Below are positions 16,928 through 25,485 of a DNA stretch of 64,000 nt, one piece after another. The DNA lies in NCBI RefSeq assembly GCF_011090185.1, contig NZ_JAAFGS010000005.1:186001-250000 (forward strand), in the 5' to 3' direction. A program made the translations under genes and the position numbers. The notes under the pieces were generated by a model. That model saw nothing but the letters and a program-made list of their open reading frames with translations, did no database searches and was not told the origin of the DNA. Each line of letters opens with the position of its first letter. Positions within the stretch are counted from its first letter, which is position 1. The stretch is from Saccharibacillus alkalitolerans (GTDB lineage: Bacteria > Bacillota > Bacilli > Paenibacillales > Paenibacillaceae).

Positions 16928-17965
16928 ATGTTGAAAAAGAAATGGCTTCCGCTCGTTCTGACCTTGTCGCTCGCGGCCTTGGCCGGCTGCGGCCAAACCG
17001 ATTCGGCCTCCGGCCCCAAAGAAGGCGATACCGCCGGCAGCGCCGAAACCAAAACGTACAAAATCGCCGTCTCGCAAATCGTGGAACATCCTTCGCTCGA
17101 CGCGACCCGCGAAGGCTTCGTCGCGGCGCTCAAAGATGCCGGAATCGTCGAAGGCGAAAATTTGACGCTTGATTACAACAACGCCCAGGGCGATTCGACG
17201 AACAATCTGTCGATCGCGCAAAAACTGGCCGGGGCGAACAACGATCTCGTTCTCGCGATCGCCACTCCTTCGGCCCAGGCCGTCGTTTCGCAGGTCAAGG
17301 AGACGCCGGTTCTGTTTGCGGCCGTAACCGATCCCGTCAGCGCCAAAATCGTATCCAGCATGGAACAACCCGGCGGCAACGTAACGGGCGCTTCCGATAC
17401 GAATCCCGAAGCGATCAAGCAGCTTGCCGATTTTATCGCCGAAGAGCTGCCGGACGTCAAGACGGTCGGCCTCGTTCTCAACGAAGGCGAGCCGAACGCC
17501 GTCGTCATGGCGGACCGTGCGGAGCAGGAGCTGGCCGCGCACGGCATCAAGCTCGTCAAAGCGGCCGTCACCAACACGTCCGAAGTCCAGCAGGGGGCCC
17601 AGTCGCTCGCCGGCCAGGTCGATGCGCTGTACATCACGCTCGACAATACCGTCGTCAGCGCCGTCGACACGATCATTAAGATCGCGAACGACAACAAGCT
17701 GCCGTTTTTCTCCAGCGACCGCGATACGGTGGAAAAAGGCGCCTTCGCGACCGTCGGCTTCAAATACTACGACCACGGCTACCAGGTGGGCGAGATGGCT
17801 GCCGACATTTTGAAAAACGGCAAAAAGCCGGCCGACCTCCCGGTCGCCATGCAGGAGAAGCTCGATCTGATCCTTAACCTCAAAGCCGCGGAGGCTCAAG
17901 GCATCGAAGTGACCGACGGCATGAAGGGCAAAGTCCAGGATCAGGAAAACAACATCATTCAGTAA
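16928..17965 (+). CDS. ABC transporter substrate-binding lipoprotein (TrpX-like family)
   Basis: A 345-residue lipoprotein (LAALAGC lipobox) that would capture substrate outside the membrane. After the signal come the two lobes of a periplasmic-binding-like fold of the ABC_sub_bind type: TYKIAVSQIVEHPSLDATRE, LVLAIATPSAQAVV, VLFAAVTDPVSAKIV, VGLVLNEGEPNAV. The permease and ATPase genes follow. The ATG at 16928 has GGAGAGGGG upstream. Members of this family have been linked to tryptophan (TrpXYZ) or other aromatic compounds. No T-box leader was seen, so the substrate is left open. Confidence 0.82.
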   Translation: MLKKKWLPLVLTLSLAALAGCGQTDSASGPKEGDTAGSAETKTYKIAVSQIVEHPSLDATREGFVAALKDAGIVEGENLTLDYNNAQGDSTNNLSIAQKLAGANNDLVLAIATPSAQAVVSQVKETPVLFAAVTDPVSAKIVSSMEQPGGNVTGASDTNPEAIKQLADFIAEELPDVKTVGLVLNEGEPNAVVMADRAEQELAAHGIKLVKAAVTNTSEVQQGAQSLAGQVDALYITLDNTVVSAVDTIIKIANDNKLPFFSSDRDTVEKGAFATVGFKYYDHGYQVGEMAADILKNGKKPADLPVAMQEKLDLILNLKAAEAQGIEVTDGMKGKVQDQENNIIQ

Positions 17966-18097
17966 GGTGCGGCCGACGGTCGAACCTGCGGTCGAATCGG
18001 GACGGGATGAGCGGCTGCTTCATCCCGTTTCCCCTTTCGCCCGGCCGGGTTCGTCTCGTACCGCAATCCATCTTCTTTTATACAGGAGGCGTCATTC

Positions 18098-19018
18098 ATG
18101 TTCGAAAATTTCGTCGGCTCGCTGCCGGGCGCCGTTTATCTGGGGCTGCTGTATGCCCTGATGGCGCTCGGCGTCTACATTACGTTCCGCATCCTGGACT
18201 TTCCCGATTTGACGGTCGACGGCAGCTTCACTACCGGAGCGGCTACCGCCGCGGTCATGATTTCGCACGGCGTCTCGCCGTGGCTCTCGACGCTGACGGC
18301 TATTTTGGCCGGCATGGCGGCGGGCGCCTGCACGGGACTGCTGCATACGAAGGGCAAAATCAACGGACTGCTGTCCGGCATCCTGATGATGATCGCCCTC
18401 TATTCGATCAATCTGCGCATCCTCGGCATGCCGAACGTTTCGATCATGGGCGAAGACACGGTGCTCGGCGCGTTCCCTCCGATTCCGTTCATGATCGCGA
18501 TCGTGCTGATCTTCAAGTTCGCGCTCGACGCCTTCCTGAAAACGGATCTCGGCCTGTCGCTGCGCGCGACCGGCGACAACAAGCGCATGATCCGCAGCTT
18601 CGGCGTCAATACGGACAATACGACGATTCTGGGCATCAGCTTGTCGAACGGTCTCGTGGCGCTGTCCGGCGCGTTGATCGCGCAGCAGTCTTCTTTTGCG
18701 GACGCCACTTCGGGGATCGGCATGATCGTGATCGGACTGGCCTCCGTCATTATCGGCGAAGCGCTGTTCGGCGCCAAAACGGTCTTCCGCGCGACGCTCG
18801 CCGTCGTGCTCGGCTCCGTCGTCTACCGCATCGTCATCTCGCTGGCGCTGCAAATCAAAGGCTTCGAGACGTCCGATCTGAAGCTGATTACGGCAATCAT
18901 CGTCATTATCGCGCTCGTCTTCCCGACCGTGCGCAGCGCCCTCAAGCAGCGGGGAGCGGCCAAGAAACGCTCGGCCGAGCTGCTGAAGTCGCTGGAAGCC
19001 GCGGGAGGTGACCGCTGA
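18098..19018 (+). CDS. ABC transporter permease (BPD_transp_2 type)
   Basis: A 306-residue inner-membrane permease with eight or nine helices and the conserved YITFRILDFPDLTVDGSFTT and GLASVIIGEALFGAKTV blocks of the branched-chain amino acid-type permease family used with ABC_sub_bind proteins. CAGGAGG precedes the ATG. The stop overlaps the start of the ATPase gene by one base (TGATG), indicating translational coupling. Confidence 0.85.
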   Translation: MFENFVGSLPGAVYLGLLYALMALGVYITFRILDFPDLTVDGSFTTGAATAAVMISHGVSPWLSTLTAILAGMAAGACTGLLHTKGKINGLLSGILMMIALYSINLRILGMPNVSIMGEDTVLGAFPPIPFMIAIVLIFKFALDAFLKTDLGLSLRATGDNKRMIRSFGVNTDNTTILGISLSNGLVALSGALIAQQSSFADATSGIGMIVIGLASVIIGEALFGAKTVFRATLAVVLGSVVYRIVISLALQIKGFETSDLKLITAIIVIIALVFPTVRSALKQRGAAKKRSAELLKSLEAAGGDR

Positions 19019-19812
19019 TGCTGCACGTTTCCGGCGTATCCAAATTGTTCAATTCCGGCACGATCGACGAGAAGGTCGCTTTGATCGGCATCGAGCTGCA
19101 GCTGAAACCGGGCGATTTCGTCACGGTCATCGGCAGCAACGGCGCCGGCAAATCCACGCTGATGAACATGATCTCCGGCGTCATGAAGCCCGACACCGGG
19201 GAGATCGTCATCGGCGGCCGCTCCGTGACGGCGCTGCCGGAACACCGCCGCAGCCGCTGGATCGGCCGCGTGTTTCAAGACCCGATGGCCGGCACCGCTC
19301 CGCGGATGACCATCGAGGAGAATCTCGCGATGGCCTATCTGCGCGGCAGTCGGCGCGGTTTCTCCTTCGGCGTCACCGGCGCTCGGCGCAAGATCTTCCA
19401 GACCGAGCTGAGCCGCCTGGGCATCGGTCTCGAGAATCGGCTGAACGCCAAAGTCGGCCTGCTGTCCGGCGGCGAACGCCAGGCGCTGAGCCTGCTGATG
19501 GCGACGTTTACCCGCCCGCAGATTCTGCTGCTCGACGAACATACCGCCGCTCTCGACCCTTCCCGCGCCGAACTCGTCACGTCGCTGACCGAGGAGATCG
19601 TTCGCGACATGAACCTGACCACGCTGATGGTTACCCATAACATGGAGCAGGCGATCCGCCTCGGCAACCGCCTGGTCATGATGGACAAAGGCCGCATTAT
19701 TCTCGATATCGACGAAGCCGATAAGCGGAATTTGACCGTCGAGCGCCTGATGAGCGAATTCGAACGCATCAGCGGCAAAAAGATGGCCGACGACCGGACC
19801 TTGCTGGGCTGA
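19018..19812 (+). CDS. ABC transporter ATP-binding protein
   Basis: A 264-residue ATPase with Walker A (GSNGAGKST), Q-loop (RVFQDPMAGT), signature (LLSGGERQAL), Walker B (ILLLDEHTAALD) and the switch histidine (MVTHNMEQA). It powers import by the two preceding proteins and completes a binding protein-permease-ATPase operon that ends at a terminator. The EHTAALDP form of the D-loop is typical of ATPases in TrpX-like systems. Confidence 0.88.
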   Translation: MLHVSGVSKLFNSGTIDEKVALIGIELQLKPGDFVTVIGSNGAGKSTLMNMISGVMKPDTGEIVIGGRSVTALPEHRRSRWIGRVFQDPMAGTAPRMTIEENLAMAYLRGSRRGFSFGVTGARRKIFQTELSRLGIGLENRLNAKVGLLSGGERQALSLLMATFTRPQILLLDEHTAALDPSRAELVTSLTEEIVRDMNLTTLMVTHNMEQAIRLGNRLVMMDKGRIILDIDEADKRNLTVERLMSEFERISGKKMADDRTLLG

Positions 19813-19865
19813 GGCCTTCAACCAGCTGCTCTGCTGCCGTTATTTGCCGGGTTCCCCGCATGCCG

Positions 19866-19895
19866 CCTCCGGCTTGAACAGCCGGAGGTTTTTTT
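19866..19895 (+). terminator. Terminator of the ABC importer operon
   Basis: CCTCCGGCT and AGCCGGAGG form a perfect 9-bp stem, followed by TTTTTTT, 53 bp after the ATPase stop and touching the end of the convergent DUF421 gene. Confidence 0.9.
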
Positions 19896-20541
19896 ATTTT
19901 CTTTTCTCCGGATAAGGGACGAGGTACAGCCCGTATTCTTCGGACCACAGCGCGCAAAAAATATCCCGTACATCATCGTACCCGGCCTCCCGTAAAATTC
20001 GGCGGGTCCGTTCCCGGTCCTGATTTTTCCCCATATCCATGTTCACGTATTCGCCGGTATTCACCAGCAAGTAAGAAAGCGTTTGAACCGGTTCGCCTTT
20101 GGTGATCACGCTGAGGCCTCCGCTCGTCTCCAGAATCGCTTGATCCACGTTTTCCAGACAGAAGATGCCTTTCTGCCTCAGCAGGGAGCGGAACTGCTCC
20201 ACTTCCATGTTCGTGTCGATAAAGCTTTGTACCTGCATTTCGCCGTCCATAAAGAGCATGGCCGGACTTCCTTTGACCAGCGCACGCGCGCGTTCCTTCC
20301 TGCGGACCGCTATTTCGATCAAATAAACCATCAGCCCCCAGACGGCAATCGCCAGAAGCAGATGAAGCACGTTCACCCGGGTGTCGTAAATCGACTGAGC
20401 CAGTATGCCGCCCAGCACAAGCAGATATACCAGATCGAACGAAGTCGCCTGGGACAGCGTCTTTTTGCCGAGCATCCTTACCGTAATAATCAGGGCCAGC
20501 AGCCCGGATATCAGTTTCAAGATCAGCGTAAGCGTTAACAT
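19894..20541 (-). CDS. DUF421 (YetF-like) membrane protein
   Basis: A 215-residue protein with three N-terminal membrane helices and a cytoplasmic DUF421 domain (RALVKGSPAMLFMDGEMQVQ, IFCLENVDQAILETSGGLSV). Bacillus paralogs such as YetF and YrbG/YdfS are known in spores and membranes, but the biochemical role is not settled. The ATG has AGGAGG upstream. It is convergent with the ABC operon. Its C-terminal extension (YDDVRDIFCALWSEEYGLYL) is longer than a minimal DUF421 protein. Confidence 0.8.
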   Translation of the reverse strand: MLTLTLILKLISGLLALIITVRMLGKKTLSQATSFDLVYLLVLGGILAQSIYDTRVNVLHLLLAIAVWGLMVYLIEIAVRRKERARALVKGSPAMLFMDGEMQVQSFIDTNMEVEQFRSLLRQKGIFCLENVDQAILETSGGLSVITKGEPVQTLSYLLVNTGEYVNMDMGKNQDRERTRRILREAGYDDVRDIFCALWSEEYGLYLVPYPEKRK

Positions 20542-20879
20542 AGCCGCACCCCTCCTATTTCATCTTTTTCTCTTGTTATCCATATAACCGGTTCCTTCAA
20601 AACTAAGCCTTTTTCGGCCATCAAAAAAGAGCCTCTCCGCTGTGCGAAAAAGCTCCTCTGCCTACCTTAAATCCTCTGTCTCTTCTCTCTTATTCCTTAA
20701 AAAGAGACGAATTTCTTGAATGCCGCCTCTAAGCGAGCCGGTTCTGCATGGGAACGACTTTCGGCTTTCCTCCCCTTCCGCCATCTCTCATTCCGATCAG
20801 AGGAGGAAAACGAGCACGAGTGACCGGGCGGAATCGGCGAGCCCTTCAGGCGGCATTTCCCGCTTCGTCCCGCCTCGCT
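20542..20879. other. 338-bp non-coding stretch between hprK and the DUF421 gene
   Basis: No credible gene is seen. A weak hairpin-like element with AAAAAAGAGCC lies at 20625-20664 and could terminate hprK transcription on the minus strand. Ten-base inverted arms AATGCCGCCT (20719-20728) and AGGCGGCATT (20848-20857) are too far apart to interpret. Confidence 0.4.
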
Positions 20880-21794
20880 TTACTGAACTTCGTCCTCCAA
20901 CCGTCCCATGAACTCTTCCGCCGCGCTGTACCCGAGCTGCTTCAAGTACCAGTTGTTCGCCGCCGCCTCGATCAGTCCCGACGTGTCGCGGCCCGGCTGC
21001 AGCTGAAGCTCGATATGCGGGATTTTGACGCCGAGGTATTCCGTGAACTGTTCCGCGACTTCGAGGTCGTTGTTCAGCGCTTTGTCTTCCCACGGCGTCA
21101 GCTCGATATCGAGAACGATCCGCGTCTCGTCCTGGAACGCCGTGCGCCCGTACTGGCGGACGACGTTGATCAGCCCGATGCTGCGCAGCGCCAAAAATTC
21201 GCGTGTAATCGTATTATGCGTACCCAGCAGCGTGGACGGGCCCAGCTTTTTCAGCACGACGACGTCGTCCGCCACGAAGCGATGCCCGCGTCCGATCAGC
21301 GTGTGCGCCGTCTCGCTCTTGCCGATCCCGGAGCGGCCGCGAAGCAGCACGCCGATGCCGGACACGTTGACGCAGACGCCGTGGATCGACATTTCCGGCG
21401 CCAGCGCCTTCAGCAAGTAACCGTCCAGCTTGGCGATAAACTCGGTCGTTTTGTCCGGCGTCCGCAGCAGCGGAATGCCTTCCTGGTCGCAGTACATTTC
21501 GAGAAAAGGAATTTCCTGCAGGCCGGTCGTCACGACAAAGCACGGCGGATGGTATTTGACGATGTTGCCGATATGCAGCCTGCGCTGTTCGACGGTCTGC
21601 TGAAGGAGGTATGTAATTTCCTTGCGCCCCAGCACCTGTACCCGATTCATCGGAAAGTAATCGAAATAGCCGACGAACTCGAGTCCCGGACGGTGAGCTT
21701 TGGAACGGGTGATTTCCCGGTCCAACCGGTCGCCTCCCGCCAGCACCTCCAGCTTGAACGCTTTGACAATGCTTTCTACCGTAACGGACTTCAT
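20880..21794 (-). CDS. hprK: HPr kinase/phosphorylase
   Basis: HprK phosphorylates and dephosphorylates Ser46 of HPr in response to fructose-1,6-bisphosphate, ATP and phosphate. P-Ser-HPr then acts with CcpA in carbon catabolite repression. The 304-residue product has an N-terminal HprK domain, Walker A GRSGIGKSETA (residues 153-163), the metal-binding RFVADDVVVL segment and the C-terminal HprK signature VVRQYGRTAFQDETRIVLDI. AAGGAGG precedes the ATG. A cre-like site on the bgl promoter near 29950 is a plausible target of the pathway. Unlike many relatives, no lgt follows. Confidence 0.95.
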   Translation of the reverse strand: MKSVTVESIVKAFKLEVLAGGDRLDREITRSKAHRPGLEFVGYFDYFPMNRVQVLGRKEITYLLQQTVEQRRLHIGNIVKYHPPCFVVTTGLQEIPFLEMYCDQEGIPLLRTPDKTTEFIAKLDGYLLKALAPEMSIHGVCVNVSGIGVLLRGRSGIGKSETAHTLIGRGHRFVADDVVVLKKLGPSTLLGTHNTITREFLALRSIGLINVVRQYGRTAFQDETRIVLDIELTPWEDKALNNDLEVAEQFTEYLGVKIPHIELQLQPGRDTSGLIEAAANNWYLKQLGYSAAEEFMGRLEDEVQ

Positions 21795-21878
21795 GCCATA
21801 TTCCTCCTTGAATCATAAAGTCGATCGGGATTGCGCCCGAATTCACAATCTTTGCGTCTTTTGCAAAAATTGTTCTAT

Positions 21879-21922
21879 AAAAAAAGCTTTCAGCCCGGAA
21901 ATGGCATCCAAGCCGAAAGCTT
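21879..21922 (-). terminator. Terminator of the IscA-family gene
   Basis: AAGCTTTCGGC and the complementary GCTGAAAGCTT on the minus strand form the stem, followed by TTTTTA, 32 bp after the stop codon. Confidence 0.88.
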
Positions 21923-21953
21923 CGCGCTGCTTGCAAAAAATCGAAAAGCCGAA

Positions 21954-22316
21954 TCAGTCGCAGGGCTGTGCCAGCGCTTCGTCTTCTTCCCGCGTACGGA
22001 ACGAAGACCCGCAGCCGCATGTCGCCACCGCGTTCGGGTTGAAGATCGTGAAGCCTCCGCTCATGCCGGATTCTTCGAAGTCCACCTGCAGGCCGTTCAG
22101 ATATTTCAGATCGTCCTTGGACACGACTACCTTCAAACCCTGTATATCCATATATACGTCGTCCACGTCGGACTCCTCATTATCAAAGCCCATTGCGTAC
22201 GAAAAACCGCTGCATCCGCCGCTGGCTACGCCCAAACGAAGAAACATGCCCGGCGTCTCCTGCTGCTCCAGCATCTCCTTGATGCGCGAAGCTGCCGCTT
22301 CCGTGATCTCGATCAT
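21954..22316 (-). CDS. HesB/IscA-family iron-sulfur cluster carrier
   Basis: A 120-residue A-type carrier that delivers Fe-S clusters to target enzymes. The three ligand cysteines are present: one in GVASGGCSGFSYAM and two in ATCGCGSSF. Length and spacing fit the family (ErpA/SufA-like; the Bacillus relative is YutM/SufA). I chose the ATG at 22316 because AAAGGAGG lies eight bases upstream; an in-frame extension to 22376 is basic, unlike the family, and overlaps the promoter. It is monocistronic. Confidence 0.9.
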   Translation of the reverse strand: MIEITEAAASRIKEMLEQQETPGMFLRLGVASGGCSGFSYAMGFDNEESDVDDVYMDIQGLKVVVSKDDLKYLNGLQVDFEESGMSGGFTIFNPNAVATCGCGSSFRTREEDEALAQPCD

Positions 22317-22347
22317 GGTTTTTCCTCCTTTACGCTTTCTCTTCTGC

Positions 22348-22376
22348 ATTATACGCCTCCGAGCCCGGCGACTCAA
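22348..22376 (-). promoter_or_regulatory. Promoter of the IscA-family gene
   Basis: TTGAGT (22371-22376) and TATAAT (22348-22353) on the minus strand with 17-bp spacing, 32 bp upstream of the ATG. Confidence 0.7.
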
Positions 22377-22456
22377 GCATTTCGGCCGGCTGTCGCGGCT
22401 TCTTCTTCCTTTTCCCTTTACAACTATTATGGATATATTTACATAATATCACCGTA

Positions 22457-22485
22457 TTGCCCCGTTTCCCGAGTAGGTTTATAAT
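22457..22485 (+). promoter_or_regulatory. Promoter of mqnE
   Basis: TTGCCC (22457-22462) and TATAAT (22480-22485) with 17-bp spacing. It would give a leader of roughly 230 bases before the mqnE start. Confidence 0.55.
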
Positions 22486-22580
22486 GGGGAAGGAATAACG
22501 TTTTAAATTTTCGGAATTTCGACAAAAAGAGCAGGCAAGAATAACTCCGGCCTCTCGATGTAACTTTTTTCACATTTTCA

Positions 22581-22636
22581 GAAACGGCTTGACCGTTTCA
22601 GCAAGATAGCTGCCGCATAAAGCGGCTTTGTTTTTG
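22581..22636 (+). promoter_or_regulatory. Tandem hairpins in the mqnE leader, the second terminator-like
   Basis: GAAACGG-CTTGA-CCGTTTC forms a perfect 7-bp hairpin (22581-22599). Next comes GCCGC-ATAAA-GCGGC followed by TTTGTTTTTG (22612-22635), which has the form of an intrinsic terminator. Both sit inside the mqnE leader, so premature termination control is possible. No known riboswitch class is recognised. Confidence 0.45.
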
Positions 22637-22725
22637 TCGGTTGTCCACTTTTCCGGTCCGACCCGGGCCCGCCCGTTCCGGTGCGCTTCGCGCCGCCTCG
22701 GGATCTACGAGGAGGTTCTCACTAA

Positions 22726-23832
22726 ATGTCTACAATCATCAATCCGGCAACGGACAAGCGTATGGCGGAAATCGCAGAAAAGGTCCACAACGGGCAGCGT
22801 TTGAGCTTCGAAGACGGCGTTTATTTATATCAGAGCGAAGATATTTTGACGATCGGCCAGCTGGCCAATGAAGCCAATCTGCGCAAGAACGGCAACAAAG
22901 TGTACTTTATCGAAAATATGAGCCTTTACTTCACCAACGTCTGCGAAGCGCACTGCGCGTTCTGCAACTTCCGCAAAGACCAGGGCGAAGAAGGTTCCTA
23001 CACGCTGAGCGGCGAAGAAATGGTCCGCTACGTCGAGCAGAACATCACGCCGGACGTGCGCGAGTTCCATATCGTCGGCGGCCACAACAACCATGTGCCG
23101 TTCCAGTACTATGTCGATTCGTTGGCCGCGCTGAACGAACATTTCCCCGACGTGACGATCAAAGCGTACACGGCCGCGGAAATCGACTTCTTCACGCGCA
23201 TCAGCGGTCTGTCGATCGAAGAAGTGCTTAAAGCCCTTCAGGGCGCGGGCCTTAAGACGCTGACCGGCGGCGGCGCGGAAATTCTGTCCGACGAATACCG
23301 CAAAAAAATGCGCGTCAACAAAGCCAACGTGGACCGCTACCTGGAAGTTCACCGTACCGCCCACAAACTCGGCATGCGCACGCACACGACGATGCTGTAC
23401 GGTTCGATCGAAAGCCATGAGGACCGCATCAATCATATGGTTCAAATCCGCGAACTGCAGGACGAAACGAACGGATTCATGGTGTTCATCCCGCTGTCCA
23501 TGCAGCCGAAGAGCCGCAACGCCAGCATCATGCGCCGCAACTCGGCTTTCGAAGATCTGAAGACGATCGCGATCAGCCGCCTGATGCTCGACAACATCGA
23601 TCACATCAAGGCGTACTTCATCAATATCGGCACGCAGCTGACGCAGATGGCTCTGACGTTCGGGGCTTCCGACGCGCACGGCACGATCGTAAAAGAACGA
23701 ATCAGCCACGCGGCGGGCGCCGTCACTCCGGAAGGATTGACGCGCAAAGAACTGATCTGGCTGATCAAGGGAGCAGGCCGCATTCCGGTGGAACGCGACA
23801 CGTTCTACAACGAGATCGAAGTCTACGAGTAA
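22726..23832 (+). CDS. mqnE: Aminofutalosine synthase MqnE (radical SAM)
   Basis: MqnE joins the enolpyruvyl group of carboxyvinyl-oxybenzoate to SAM to make aminofutalosine in the futalosine pathway of menaquinone synthesis. The 368-residue product has the radical SAM cluster motif CEAHCAFC (Cys73, Cys77, Cys80), followed by NFRKDQGEEGSYTLSGEEM, the HIVGGHNN segment and the GGGAEIL motif typical of the MqnE/MqnC/CofH group. MqnC is the nearest alternative. Overall length and the absence of other mqn genes beside it leave a small doubt. GAGGAGG precedes the ATG. Its quinone product would be used by ndh and the cytochromes. Confidence 0.85.
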   Translation: MSTIINPATDKRMAEIAEKVHNGQRLSFEDGVYLYQSEDILTIGQLANEANLRKNGNKVYFIENMSLYFTNVCEAHCAFCNFRKDQGEEGSYTLSGEEMVRYVEQNITPDVREFHIVGGHNNHVPFQYYVDSLAALNEHFPDVTIKAYTAAEIDFFTRISGLSIEEVLKALQGAGLKTLTGGGAEILSDEYRKKMRVNKANVDRYLEVHRTAHKLGMRTHTTMLYGSIESHEDRINHMVQIRELQDETNGFMVFIPLSMQPKSRNASIMRRNSAFEDLKTIAISRLMLDNIDHIKAYFINIGTQLTQMALTFGASDAHGTIVKERISHAAGAVTPEGLTRKELIWLIKGAGRIPVERDTFYNEIEVYE

Positions 23833-23886
23833 TCGCGCAGCCGTGCTCCGGCCGCTCCATCATTCCACTCACAAGGAGACCTGCAA

Positions 23887-24951
23887 ATGAAAAATCTCGT
23901 TATTCTCGGCGGGGGCTACGGCGGCCTGACCATTTTGGACGAACTTCTCGACCATCTTCCTTCCGACGTCAACGTCACGCTGATCGACCGGCTTCCTTTC
24001 ATGGGCCTCAAAACGGAATATTACGCGCTCGCGGCCGGAACGGTATCGGATCATAAGCTGCGCATCGCTTTTCCCGATCATCCGCGGATGGTCAAGCACT
24101 TCGGCACGGTGGAGCAGATCGATATCGAAGGCAAAAAAGTGCTGCTGCAAAACGACGAGCCGGTGCCGTACGACCAGCTCGTGATCGCGCTCGGCTGCAC
24201 CGACAACTATCACGGCGTGCCGGGAGCGGAAGAATTCACGTACAGCATTCAGTCGCTGCATGCCTCCCGCCGCACAAACGACAAGCTCAGCAGCATGAAA
24301 CCTTCGTCGCGCGTGCATATCGTCGGCGGCGGCTTGAGCGGAATCGAACTGGCGGCGGAGCTGCGCGAGAGCCGGCACGATCTGCAGATCACGCTGCTGG
24401 ACCGCGGCGAGCGCCTGCTGTCCTCGTACCAGCCGCGAATCTCGCGCTACGTGCAGGAGTGGTTCAAAAAGCACGACGTCGAAGTCTGTCATAAAGTATC
24501 CATCAGCCGCGTCGAAGAAGGCGCCCTGTACAACGGCGACGAGCTCATGCATACGGATGCCGTCGTCTGGACCGCGGGCATTCAGCCGGTGGAAGTCGTG
24601 CAGAATTTGAACGTGACCAAAGACCGTTCGGGACGCGTCGTCGTCAACGAATATTCGCAGATTCCGGAGCACCCGGAAATCTTCGTCTGCGGCGACTGCG
24701 CCAGCCTGCAGTTCGCTCCGAGCGCCCAGGCCGCGGAAGCGCAGGGCGAGCAGATCGCTCACGTGCTGCTGGCGTTCTGGAAAAACGAAAAACCGAGGCT
24801 TAAGCCGATCAAGCTCAAAGGAATGCTCGGCTCTCTCGGCCAAAAAGCCGGCTTCGGCCTGAACGTGATCGGAGACACGTCGATTACCGGCCGCGTCCCT
24901 CGTTTGCTGAAGAGCGGCGTCCTGTGGATGTCGAAGCATAACTTGGGTTAG
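23887..24951 (+). CDS. NDH-2-like FAD/NAD(P) oxidoreductase (YutJ type)
   Basis: A 354-residue flavoprotein with the N-terminal FAD motif LVILGGGYGGLTIL, the NAD-binding HIVGGGLSGIELAAEL segment and the late FAD site EIFVCGDCASLQF. It is a paralog of the ndh product at 12.3-13.5 kb but shorter, and it resembles Bacillus YutJ, whose electron acceptor is uncertain. AAGGAG precedes the ATG. It lies 54 bp after mqnE and may be cotranscribed with it, which would link it to quinone metabolism. Confidence 0.82.
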   Translation: MKNLVILGGGYGGLTILDELLDHLPSDVNVTLIDRLPFMGLKTEYYALAAGTVSDHKLRIAFPDHPRMVKHFGTVEQIDIEGKKVLLQNDEPVPYDQLVIALGCTDNYHGVPGAEEFTYSIQSLHASRRTNDKLSSMKPSSRVHIVGGGLSGIELAAELRESRHDLQITLLDRGERLLSSYQPRISRYVQEWFKKHDVEVCHKVSISRVEEGALYNGDELMHTDAVVWTAGIQPVEVVQNLNVTKDRSGRVVVNEYSQIPEHPEIFVCGDCASLQFAPSAQAAEAQGEQIAHVLLAFWKNEKPRLKPIKLKGMLGSLGQKAGFGLNVIGDTSITGRVPRLLKSGVLWMSKHNLG

Positions 24952-24999
24952 AAGGGGCCGGCTTCTCCCCGCCGGTAAAATCCGATTTATTCGAAGTTC

Positions 25000-25135
25000 G
25001 GGAGGAGGCGAAGGCTCCGGAGTACTTGATTCCGATCGCTTCTTGCCTTCGGGAAATTAGATTGGATTTTATACTGGGATTTCCCGAAGACAAAGGCGAA
25101 CACTTCGTTTCTACATTCAAGTACTTCTGCGCCAA
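25000..25135 (-). repeat. Structured intergenic repeat, copy A (reverse orientation)
   Basis: Nested inverted arms are visible. The outer pair is AGTACTTGA (about 25022-25030) with TCAAGTACT (about 25118-25127); the inner pair is CTTCGGGAAAT with ATTTCCCGAAG, 11 bp perfect. Read on the minus strand it shares the order GTTCGCCTTTG, TCGGGAA, AAAATC, TTCCCGA and CCGGAGCC with copy B at 25318-25448. It is therefore the same element in opposite orientation, diverged. Confidence 0.6.
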
Positions 25136-25174
25136 GGCATCCTCTTCAAACATCGAATGAATTCACCGCTCCAA

Positions 25175-25209
25175 GAAGCCGAACTCTAACCAAGTTCGGC
25201 TTCTTTTTT
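25175..25209 (+). terminator. Terminator between the two repeat copies
   Basis: GAAGCCGAACT and AGTTCGGCTTC form an 11-bp stem followed by TTTTTT. It is the first clear terminator after the mqnE-YutJ-like genes. Confidence 0.85.
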
Positions 25210-25317
25210 GTTTCTAAGATAACAAGCCTTTCACTTTGTAGAAAGGCAAAGAAAAACACTCCCCAAAAAGAGGAGTGCGAATACCGCGCAGCGGAAAGTC
25301 ATGTTCCTGGATAGGCG

Positions 25318-25448
25318 CAGCCGGCGGAGGGAAAAGTTCAGTGAAGGAGCGATAGCGTTCGCCTTTGAAATCGGGAAGCCCCCTTAAAATCTAATAAAGC
25401 TTCCCGATTGAAACAGCGACCGAAACGAACTTTTCCCGGAGCCGGCCC
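25318..25448 (+). repeat. Structured intergenic repeat, copy B (forward orientation)
   Basis: The outer arms are GCCGGC plus GGGAAAAGTTC on the left and GAACTTTTCCC plus GCCGGC on the right. The inner arms are ATCGGGAAGC and GCTTCCCGAT, 10 bp perfect. The internal text GCGTTCGCCTTTGAAATCGG matches copy A. Its form resembles abundant intergenic stem-loop elements I recall from Paenibacillus genomes. That resemblance is from memory and untested. Around it, 25210-25485 holds no gene. Confidence 0.6.
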
Positions 25449-25485
25449 CCCGCCAGTCAACGAACAGGGTTTCCGCTCGACCGAG

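Noticed and set aside
20719-20857. Inverted arms AATGCCGCCT and AGGCGGCATT
   Set aside because: Ten bases separated by about 120 are weak evidence, and the flanking CGAGCC words are direct, not inverted.
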